A stretch of DNA of 48,427 nt from Bacteroidota bacterium (GTDB taxonomy: Bacteria > Bacteroidota > Bacteroidia > CAIKAF01), in NCBI GenBank assembly GCA_016866335.1, contig VGMT01000016.1:1-48427 (forward strand), read 5' to 3'. Numbering within the stretch: the stretch's first letter is position 1; each line of letters starts with the position of its first letter. Below are positions 42,747 through 48,427 of the stretch, piece by piece. Below the pieces are notes generated by a model, which saw only the letters and a program-made list of their open reading frames with translations, did no database searches and was not told where the DNA came from. A program made the position numbers and the translations under genes.

Positions 42747-43394
42747 ATGGCATTGAAAGAAGCGCCCTATGAAGATTTCCAGATTGAAGGCTGGGACCGT
42801 GCCGAAATATTTCGTTTTTTCAGGCCCTATGAGGATCCTTTTTTTCAGGTAACGGCCCCCTTACGCATAACGGGCGCCAAGAAACGGTGCGCAGAGCGCG
42901 GCGATTCGTTTTTTTTGCATTACCTCTACCACAGTTTGCAAGTGATAAAGCAAGAAACAGCTTTTTGCTTGCGCTTTGACCCGACCCGCACCGATCAACT
43001 TCGACGCTATCATTATGTGCATGCCGGCTGTACCATTGCCTTGGAGGACGGAAATTTTCGTTTTGGGGTTTTTGGATTTGACGCCGACGAACAAACCTTT
43101 TTGGAGCAAGGAAAAGCCCAATTGGCCGCCCCGGCAGGCCAAGGCCTTTCTCCAAACGACGCGCGCAGCGACATGGTTTTTTACAGTGTTTTGCCTTGGC
43201 TTTCGTTTACCGGTTTTAAAAATGCCCACAACCATATTTCTATGGACCATTTCCCTCGCTTGGTAACAGGAAAACCATTTCAACAAGGAGCCGACTGGTT
43301 CATGCCTTTGTCGGTCGAGGTTCACCATGCCCTTGCCGATGGCAGGCATGTTGCTGCATTGTTCTCGGGCTTGGAAGCGCGTTTGGGCGATTAA
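42747..43394 (+). CDS. Chloramphenicol acetyltransferase-like acyltransferase
   Basis: A 215-residue protein of the CAT (type A) fold, typical in length. The catalytic motif HHALADGRHVA lies at residues 193-203, with H194 as the expected base and D198 as the structural Asp. The N-terminal REDPFF-like segment of true CATs appears as YEDPFFQVTAPLRIT. CAT-like genes in environmental Bacteroidota often act on other acceptors, so antibiotic resistance should not be assumed. It converges with the O-methyltransferase gene, the two stop codons being separated by one base. Confidence 0.87.
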   Translation: MALKEAPYEDFQIEGWDRAEIFRFFRPYEDPFFQVTAPLRITGAKKRCAERGDSFFLHYLYHSLQVIKQETAFCLRFDPTRTDQLRRYHYVHAGCTIALEDGNFRFGVFGFDADEQTFLEQGKAQLAAPAGQGLSPNDARSDMVFYSVLPWLSFTGFKNAHNHISMDHFPRLVTGKPFQQGADWFMPLSVEVHHALADGRHVAALFSGLEARLGD

Positions 43395-43395
43395 A

Positions 43396-44046
43396 TTACC
43401 TTTTGGGTTGGTATTGAATGACCAACAACCCATCGCGGATCGGAAACAGTACCGGCAACAGGTCCTGATGGTTTTTGGCCGCTTGCGTAAATTGAATTAA
43501 CCCCTGTGTTTCTATGTCGGTATGGATTTCGGGTTGAACCACCTTGCCACTCCAAAGCACATTGTCGGCCACAATCCACCCTCCCGGTTTCATTCTTGGC
43601 AAAACCATGTTTAAGTAATTCAAGTAGTTTTCTTTGTCGGCATCAATGAACACCAAATCCCAGGTTTCGTTGATTTCTGGGATTACCTGTAAGGCGTGTC
43701 CCCAATGAAGGTGAACCCGCAGGCTCAAGTTGGCTTCGTTCACGTAGCCTTCTACGCGTTTTTTTAATTCGTCGTTGATGTCAATGCTGTGCAGGTGTGC
43801 GTCTTCAGGCATGGCCATGCCCATGCATAGTGCAGAGTAACCCGTGTAGGTTCCTATTTCAAGAATGCGTTGGGGCTTTATCATGCGCACCCAGGTCTGC
43901 AAAACGCTGCCTTGCTGATGCCCGCTGCACATTCTTGGCATGAGTACCTGCTGCCAGGTTTCACGGGCAATGCGCTGCAATAAGGGGTGTTCGTTGTATC
44001 CGGCGGCTTCAGAGTACCGAGAAATGTCTTCAGGTAAAAAGTCCAT
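43396..44046 (-). CDS. Class I SAM-dependent O-methyltransferase
   Basis: A 216-residue enzyme of the catechol/caffeoyl-CoA O-methyltransferase family. Motif I is LEIGTYTGYSAL near residue 62. Later segments LVFIDADKENYLNYL near 132 and GGWIVADNVLWSGKV near 158 contain the metal-binding Asp and Asn residues. It transfers a methyl group to a catechol-like hydroxyl with a divalent cation; the physiological acceptor is unknown. It follows the M16 gene by three bases on the same strand and is probably co-transcribed. Confidence 0.92.
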   Translation of the reverse strand: MDFLPEDISRYSEAAGYNEHPLLQRIARETWQQVLMPRMCSGHQQGSVLQTWVRMIKPQRILEIGTYTGYSALCMGMAMPEDAHLHSIDINDELKKRVEGYVNEANLSLRVHLHWGHALQVIPEINETWDLVFIDADKENYLNYLNMVLPRMKPGGWIVADNVLWSGKVVQPEIHTDIETQGLIQFTQAAKNHQDLLPVLFPIRDGLLVIQYQPKR

Positions 44047-44049
44047 GTT

Positions 44050-45309
44050 TTAAGCGTTTTCAGGATAATAATAGCACTCGCTGATTTTTGAAGGTTCAAA
44101 TAAAGCGCTGGCTGCTGCTGTAATGTCGCTGGGTTTTAAAGAATGGAGTCGGTCAAAAACGGCGGCCAAGGTTTCAACCTCATCGTGCAATAAAATGGAA
44201 CGAGCCACAATTTGAAGCATGTTCCCCGCATTTTCATTGGATAAGGCAAGTTGCCCCATAATTTGCTGTGTGGCCTTGTGCCATTGCATGCTGCCTAAAG
44301 GTTGGCTGCTCAGCTTTTTAAGTTCTTTTAAAATCAAGGTTCGTGTCCGCTCCATTTTTGCCGGTTCGGTGGCCCAAATAACCGACCAGTTTCCGCTCAT
44401 TCGATAAGGAGTATAACCCGATTCAAGCACATAGGTGATTCCATATTTTTCGCGTATTCCCATGTTTAGCCTTGAAGACATGGCAGGTCCGCCCAAAATG
44501 GTATTTAAAACAGATACAGGCAGGCGGCCGTCCGAAAATACGTCAGGCCCAATTCCGCCCAAGATTCCATACGCAGAATGGTTGCTGCGCACATCTCGTT
44601 TCGAAAAAGTGGGCACAGCTGTTGGAGCCGTGGGCCTAGCTATGCCAGCCGTTGAGCCCGCAGGCAGCGCCTCGAACAGAGAACGCACCCACCGTTCTAA
44701 GATTTTACGTTGAAAACGCCCCACCAATACCAAAACCATGTTGTTGGCAGTATAGGTTTGCTGGTGCCAGCGGATTAAATCGCTACGGTTCAATCGAGCT
44801 AAAGCCTCTGGGTCGCCAAGTATTGGCGTTGACAGGGGGTGATTGGCAAACAGTTCAGCATCAAACCACTCGCCCAATTCATCCAGAGCGTCGTCTTTGC
44901 TGGATTGAATTTCGTCCAGAACTACGGCCTTTTCTTTGGGAATTTCCCGCTCAGGAAAACAAGGTTGCCGTACCATATCGGCAAGCAATTCAAGGGCTCG
45001 ATAGGTGTGCGGCTGTAAAAAGGTTGCATAATAAAAGGTCTGCTCTTTTGTAGTGTAGGCATTCAGGTCTCCACCCACATCGTCCATTCGGGTAAGAATG
45101 TGATGGGCCTTGCGTTTTTGGGTTCCTTTAAACAACATGTGTTCTGTGAAATGCGCAATTCCAGCAGAAAAATCAGGAGCTTCGTTCAAGGTGCCTGCAT
45201 CGACCATAACTCCGGCCGAAGCAACGGGGCTGCGCGTTTCGACCCATGCCACACGCAGTCCGTTGGGAAGTGAAAACCGATGAATGGGCCAATCTTGAAC
45301 GCTACGCAT
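44050..45309 (-). CDS. M16 zinc metallopeptidase (processing-peptidase-like)
   Basis: A 419-residue M16B enzyme. HFTEH at residues 53-57 supplies the zinc histidines and the base; VVLDEIQ about 76 residues later supplies the third ligand. It has no signal peptide, unlike the M16 pair at 11-14 kb, so it is probably cytoplasmic. This compact single-gene type resembles bacterial relatives of the mitochondrial processing peptidase beta subunit and forms homodimers in known cases. The start is placed at the ATG at 45309. The GTG six bases upstream lies inside the promoter box. Confidence 0.93.
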   Translation of the reverse strand: MRSVQDWPIHRFSLPNGLRVAWVETRSPVASAGVMVDAGTLNEAPDFSAGIAHFTEHMLFKGTQKRKAHHILTRMDDVGGDLNAYTTKEQTFYYATFLQPHTYRALELLADMVRQPCFPEREIPKEKAVVLDEIQSSKDDALDELGEWFDAELFANHPLSTPILGDPEALARLNRSDLIRWHQQTYTANNMVLVLVGRFQRKILERWVRSLFEALPAGSTAGIARPTAPTAVPTFSKRDVRSNHSAYGILGGIGPDVFSDGRLPVSVLNTILGGPAMSSRLNMGIREKYGITYVLESGYTPYRMSGNWSVIWATEPAKMERTRTLILKELKKLSSQPLGSMQWHKATQQIMGQLALSNENAGNMLQIVARSILLHDEVETLAAVFDRLHSLKPSDITAAASALFEPSKISECYYYPENA

Positions 45310-45314
45310 AACCA

Positions 45315-45322
45315 CGAAGGTA
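45315..45322 (-). promoter_or_regulatory. -7-like promoter box TACCTTCG of the M16/O-methyltransferase unit
   Basis: On the minus strand TACCTTCG is followed by TGGTT and the ATG at 45309, giving five bases of spacing. It departs from the consensus at one position and includes the GTG that would otherwise extend the gene. Confidence 0.5.
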
Positions 45323-45369
45323 CAGTCCTTGGTTGGATTTAAGCATTTTTTAGGGATTATTGATGTTGG

Positions 45370-45510
45370 GCGGCAGCCGGGCTTTCCGCGCTACTCCGCA
45401 GTTGCCAAAAGGCTGGCCCAGCTGGTTTGCGGGGGCTCCCAAGGTCGCCTCCGCACCTAGCGGGCCAGGCTTCGGCACCTTTGCGGGGTAGCAGCGTCAA
45501 TCCCTGCCGC
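45370..45510 (-). repeat. 141-bp palindromic intergenic repeat, copy F (minus)
   Basis: Full-length copy, with GGCTCATGGC following the CTGCCGC end as in copy B. It begins about 50 bases upstream of the M16 promoter box. Confidence 0.92.
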
Positions 45511-45557
45511 GGCTCATGGCCGTTTATCATTCAAGGCGCCGATTTTCTGGTTGGACT

Positions 45558-45696
45558 GCGGCAGGGATTGAACCAGGTAGCCCACAGGCTGCCGGTGCCT
45601 GGCCCGCGTGGTGCGGAGGCGACCTTGGGAGCCACCGCAAACCAGCTGGGCCAGCTACCGGCAACCGAGGACTACCGGTGAAAGCCCGTTTGCCGC
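45558..45696 (+). repeat. 139-bp palindromic intergenic repeat, copy G (plus)
   Basis: A more diverged copy in opposite orientation to copy F (GATTGAACCAGG, GAGCCACCGC and TACCGGTGAAAGC variants). It shares these variants with the degraded copy at 3848, suggesting a subfamily. Confidence 0.88.
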
Positions 45697-45762
45697 TCAA
45701 AAAACGAACAAAAGAACCCGGCTTAAAATTCCAAAAGTCAAACGCGTTCCGCGCTAATGTCG

Positions 45763-45770
45763 TACCTTTA
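45763..45770 (+). promoter_or_regulatory. -7 promoter box TACCTTTA of kmo
   Basis: TACCTTTA, four bases (TGGC), then the ATG at 45775. No -33 TTG is seen. Confidence 0.6.
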
Positions 45771-45774
45771 TGGC

Positions 45775-47127
45775 ATGTCTGAAATTACCATAATTGGCGC
45801 AGGATTGGTTGGTTCTTTGCAAGCCCTGTACGCTGCGCAAGCGGGATTGACCGTGGATGTTTACGAACGGCGCCCCGATATTCGTTCGGCCACTTTGTAC
45901 CAAGGCCGCTCCATAAATTTGGCTTTGTCTGACCGCGGTTGGAAGGCCCTAGAAGAGGTCGGGCAGGCCGATAAAGTTCGGGAAATCGCCATTCCTATGT
46001 ACAAGCGCACCATGCACGATGTTTCGGGCCCCCTTCGCTATCAGCCCTACGGAGCCGATGGGCAGGCAATTTATTCGGTTAGCCGAGGCGCATTGAACCG
46101 GCTTTTGCTGGAAGCTGCTGACCGGACCGGCAACGTGCGTTTTAACTTTGAATGGAAGTGCAGCTCCCTTGATTTGAAACAAAAAGAATTGCATTTTGAC
46201 GCTGCAAACAGCGGACAACGAAGGGTAAAATACAGCCGACTCATTGGCACCGATGGCGCCTTTTCCGCCATTCGGCAAGCACTGATGATGAACGACCGCT
46301 TTGATTACCATCAATTTTATATTGAACACGGCTACAAAGAATTAAGTATTTATCCCGATGAAAAGGGAGGGTTTAAAATGGAAAAAGAAACCCTGCACAT
46401 TTGGCCCAGAAAGGATTTTATGCTGATTGCCCTGCCCAATCCCGATGGCTCTTTCACCTGTACCTTGTTTTTTCAAATGGAAGGACCTCTTTCGTTTGCC
46501 TCCCTTGATACAGACAAGAAGGTAATGGATTTTTTCAAAACTACCTTTCCCGATATCCTGCCATTGATTCCTGATTTAACTCAACAATGGAACACCAATC
46601 CCGCATCTTCATTGGTAACTGTTCGATGCAATCCCTGGAATTACGCCGACGAGGTTTTGATTTTGGGCGATGCTGCCCATGCCGTTGTTCCTTTTTATGG
46701 GCAAGGAATGAACGCCGGATTTGAGGATTGTTCCTTGCTGAACACGGCGTTTAAGGCGAATGGAGGAAGCTTTAGCGGGTTGTTTTCTCGTTACGCCGCA
46801 GAACGACAGCCCGACGGAGTAGCCATTTCGGAGTTGGCCCTGCGGAATTTCATAGAAATGCGCGACAAGACCGCCGATCCGGTGTTTTTGCTTCAAAAGA
46901 AAATTGAGGCTCGCTTTTCGGCAGCCCATCCCGAAAAATGGCAACCCTTGTATTCTATGGTTACCTTTTCGCACCGCCCCTACTGTGAGGCCTTACGGCG
47001 AGGTGAAGTGCAAGACGGAATAATGAAACAAGTTATGGATCGCGCAGATATTGAACAGGTTTGGGATTCGCCCGAAATTGAATCGGCCATTCTGGCGGCC
47101 TGGGAAAACACCCCCGAATTGCATTGA
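45775..47127 (+). CDS. kmo: Kynurenine 3-monooxygenase
   Basis: A 450-residue FAD-dependent aromatic hydroxylase. The dinucleotide-binding motif GAGLVG is at residues 8-13 and the second FAD motif is LGDAAHAVVPFYGQGMNAG near 300. The GRSINLALSDRG segment near residue 45 is characteristic of kynurenine 3-monooxygenases. It converts kynurenine to 3-hydroxykynurenine with NADPH and oxygen, feeding quinolinate/NAD synthesis or tryptophan breakdown. No other kynurenine-pathway gene is in the window. The start is fixed by the promoter box four bases upstream and excludes the in-frame ATG at 45757. The stop overlaps the sirtuin start. Confidence 0.94.
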   Translation: MSEITIIGAGLVGSLQALYAAQAGLTVDVYERRPDIRSATLYQGRSINLALSDRGWKALEEVGQADKVREIAIPMYKRTMHDVSGPLRYQPYGADGQAIYSVSRGALNRLLLEAADRTGNVRFNFEWKCSSLDLKQKELHFDAANSGQRRVKYSRLIGTDGAFSAIRQALMMNDRFDYHQFYIEHGYKELSIYPDEKGGFKMEKETLHIWPRKDFMLIALPNPDGSFTCTLFFQMEGPLSFASLDTDKKVMDFFKTTFPDILPLIPDLTQQWNTNPASSLVTVRCNPWNYADEVLILGDAAHAVVPFYGQGMNAGFEDCSLLNTAFKANGGSFSGLFSRYAAERQPDGVAISELALRNFIEMRDKTADPVFLLQKKIEARFSAAHPEKWQPLYSMVTFSHRPYCEALRRGEVQDGIMKQVMDRADIEQVWDSPEIESAILAAWENTPELH

Positions 47128-47834
47128 GAACAAAACGAAATTTGGTTGTATTTACCGGAGCCGGGATGTCGGCCGAGAGCGGTATTCCTACATTTCGTGG
47201 CAGCGACGGCCTGTGGGAAGGACATAGGGTAGAAGATGTGGCCACCCCCGAGGCGTTCGAGCGGAATCCGGATTTGGTGCATGCCTTTTACAATGAACGC
47301 CGCAGGAACATTGCTCAAGCCCAGCCCAACGCCGGACACCTAGCATTGGTGGCCGCAGAAGCGGATTGGGATTTGCAGGTGATAACCCAGAATGTTGACA
47401 ACCTGCACGAACGTGCGGGCAGTAAAAAGGTGCTGCATTTGCACGGGCGCATTGATCAGGCAAGAAGCATAGAATCGCCCGAGGTGATTGTAGATGTAGA
47501 AGGCGACCTGAATATCGATAGCCGGCTTGCAGATGGTAGGCGGTTGCGTCCGCATATTGTGTGGTTTGGAGAAATGGTGCCGGCGATAGGGGAGGCGCAA
47601 GGGATTGTTCAAGAGGCTGATGCACTGCTGGTGGTAGGGAGCAGCCTTCAGGTGTATCCGGCGGCGGGGTTGTTGTATGACTTGCCCATGGGTAGGCCCT
47701 TGGTGCTGGTTGACCCAGGGAAAGTCGGGTTAAATCGTGTGGGGTTGCATCATATACAAAAAGGAGGAAGCGACGGAATCCCAGAAGGCTTGGCCTATCT
47801 GAACGCCTATTTTGAGCAGTCAGACAAGCAATAG
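47124..47834 (+). CDS. cobB: Sirtuin-family NAD-dependent protein deacylase without zinc cysteines
   Basis: A 236-residue class III-like sirtuin. NAD-binding GAGMSAESGIPTFR is at residues 12-25, QNVDNLHERAG near 89 and the catalytic His is H107 in HLHG. VWFGE and GSSLQVYPAAGL follow. The four zinc-binding Cys expected between HG and VWFGE are absent, as in other Bacteroidota members. Y56 and R59 form the YxxR motif linked to removal of succinyl and malonyl groups in SIRT5/CobB. The start codon is TTG, overlapping the kmo stop (TTGA). Coupling an NAD-consuming enzyme to a gene of the NAD precursor pathway is suggestive. Confidence 0.88.
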   Translation: MRTKRNLVVFTGAGMSAESGIPTFRGSDGLWEGHRVEDVATPEAFERNPDLVHAFYNERRRNIAQAQPNAGHLALVAAEADWDLQVITQNVDNLHERAGSKKVLHLHGRIDQARSIESPEVIVDVEGDLNIDSRLADGRRLRPHIVWFGEMVPAIGEAQGIVQEADALLVVGSSLQVYPAAGLLYDLPMGRPLVLVDPGKVGLNRVGLHHIQKGGSDGIPEGLAYLNAYFEQSDKQ

Positions 47835-48014
47835 AACCGCATCCTCACCAAAATAGGCAGGATGTACTTTTACGTATCCGTTTGCACTGTTGCCACTAAA
47901 ACTAGGACATTTTAAAAAGTATTTGGACTGGTCCTTTCCTTCAAGTCCTTTCCAAATATCTTTTTTCAAATCCCTATTTGAAAAAGGGTGATCCGCCACT
48001 TCACCCAGTCTCAT
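47820..48014 (-). CDS. Doubtful small reading frame
   Basis: A 64-residue frame (MRLGEVADHPFSN to the end), possibly extended to 102 residues from 48128. It overlaps the sirtuin 3' end by 15 bases in convergent orientation. The C-terminal part, GNSANGYVKVHPAYFGEDAV, looks protein-like, with a faint resemblance to small AbrB/transposase-associated antidote-like proteins, but I cannot place it. It may be a gene fragment left by the neighbouring insertion. Confidence 0.25.
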   Translation of the reverse strand: MRLGEVADHPFSNRDLKKDIWKGLEGKDQSKYFLKCPSFSGNSANGYVKVHPAYFGEDAVLLLV

Positions 48015-48261
48015 TCCCGAAACTCCCGCCTCCCGTTTCAGCAAAGTTACCTTTGTTTGAAATGGAAAGCATTTCTGAGACCCCCTGTGAACCATTGGAT
48101 TGCTTTTCAGCTTTCCTCCGACCCACAATCACACTTCACGCCTAAAAGAACCCTAAGTGTTCTTCGCCACCCCAATACGTGGCGAAGCCAAAAAATTTTC
48201 ATCGATGAACCACGAATGTACGAACGGCTTTTGCTTTTGTCAAGTAAAAAACGTGCTGAAT
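47835..48261. other. Mostly non-coding junction between the sirtuin and the IS30 fragment
   Basis: It contains the doubtful frame above and a plus-strand TACCTTTG box (48048-48055) six bases before an ATG that opens only a 27-codon frame (48062-48145). It also has a 9-bp hairpin (48162-48187) and one ATGCACGAA-family core variant near 48207. It looks like a site where a gene has been broken or lost. Confidence 0.5.
48162..48187. terminator. Perfect 9-bp hairpin
   Basis: CTTCGCCAC, an 8-base loop, then GTGGCGAAG. It is followed on the plus strand by CCAAAAAATTTT, so a terminator in either direction is only possible, not certain. It could also belong to the end of the insertion sequence. Confidence 0.4.
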
Positions 48262-48427
48262 TCAAGCCACAAATGCAACTTTTGGATTAAACAATAATTC
48301 TTTCATTACAAATATAGGTGTTTCGAATTTGAATCGTTTTCTTGGGCGTGAATTTATTTTGAGTTCAACTTCTTTTACTTGTTCTTCTGTTATAGATTTA
48401 AAGTCCATTTTCTTAGGAAAATACTGT
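48262..48427 (-). CDS. IS30-family transposase, C-terminal part cut by the window edge
   Basis: On the minus strand the last 54 codons before a TGA at 48262-48264 read QYFPKKMDFKSITEEQ, then INSRPRKRFKFETP, then KELLFNPKVAFVA. The YFPKxxDF...NxRPRK..F.TP pattern is the C-terminal signature of IS30-family DDE transposases, and the VAF.VA tail is common in Bacteroidota members. The gene enters from beyond position 48427, so the catalytic DDE residues mostly lie outside. The terminal inverted repeat of the element should be just below 48262 but cannot be identified without the other end. Confidence 0.8.
   Translation of the reverse strand, partial: QYFPKKMDFKSITEEQVKEVELKINSRPRKRFKFETPIFVMKELLFNPKVAFVA

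Larger units (their letters stand above)
45323..45762. other. Divergent gap of about 440 bp with two inverted repeat copies
   Basis: Between the M16 and kynurenine monooxygenase promoters lie repeat copies F (minus) and G (plus), separated by 47 bases. No gene is seen. Confidence 0.8.

Noticed and set aside
42747-43394. Antibiotic resistance gene
   Set aside because: The CAT fold is supported, but chloramphenicol specificity cannot be judged and no resistance context or mobility is present.
42861-43433. A 190-codon minus-strand frame
   Set aside because: It is antisense to the CAT-like acyltransferase, which has the catalytic HHxxxDG motif.

Overview
The window comes from a Bacteroidota genome, probably Flavobacteriia or a close relative. 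Several independent signs point there: eight secreted proteins carrying type IX secretion (T9SS) C-terminal sorting regions or gliding-associated C-terminal domains, promoters with the Bacteroidota -7 box TAnnTTTG, few Shine-Dalgarno sequences, a DAHP synthase/chorismate mutase fusion, PdxJ, an ATP-dependent DNA ligase with its companion exonuclease, and an ExbB/ExbD/ExbD cluster. No rRNA, tRNA, CRISPR array, prophage or complete mobile element was seen. The tail of an IS30-family transposase enters at the right edge.

Layout. 1-1.3 kb: small uncharacterised genes. 1.3-3.8 kb: ligase-associated exonuclease and ATP-dependent ligase. 4.0-5.5 kb: alpha/beta hydrolase and pdxJ (minus strand). 5.7-6.4 kb: CBS-domain protein. 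6.4-6.9 kb: repeats. 6.9-11.0 kb: two translationally coupled surface proteins (lamin-tail; CotH kinase-like). 11.2-14.6 kb: an M16 peptidase pair (one active, one lacking the zinc motif). 14.8-16.1 kb: photolyase. 16.3-18.8 kb: ExbB/membrane protein/ExbD/ExbD operon. 18.8-19.6 kb: repeat-rich gap. 19.6-22.5 kb: tyrS and an M49-like lipoprotein peptidase. 22.7-26.2 kb: T9SS beta-helix protein and SGNH hydrolase. 26.6-29.5 kb: divergent membrane glycosyltransferase-like protein and T9SS repeat protein. 30.1-31.4 kb: M43 metalloprotease behind a strikingly symmetrical operator-like site. 31.5-32.6 kb: DAHP synthase/chorismate mutase. 32.7-40.3 kb: subtilisin, NdpA-type nucleoid protein, very large gliding-associated PKD protein and a small secreted partner. 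40.5-45.3 kb: Xaa-Pro aminopeptidase, DUF3050, CAT-like acyltransferase, O-methyltransferase, M16 peptidase. 45.8-47.8 kb: kynurenine 3-monooxygenase overlapping a sirtuin. 47.8-48.4 kb: intergenic sequence and the IS30 remnant.

Three things stand out beyond ordinary genes. (1) A family of 139-142 bp intergenic repeats, each one long imperfect palindrome; seven near-complete copies lie in both orientations, with degraded relatives. (2) A 44-bp nested palindromic site upstream of the M43 protease. (3) A recurring arrangement in which a TAnnTTTR box lies only 4-5 bases before the start codon, implying leaderless mRNAs for several housekeeping genes. No complete new defence or biosynthetic system was found; the repeat family is the best candidate for something under-described.
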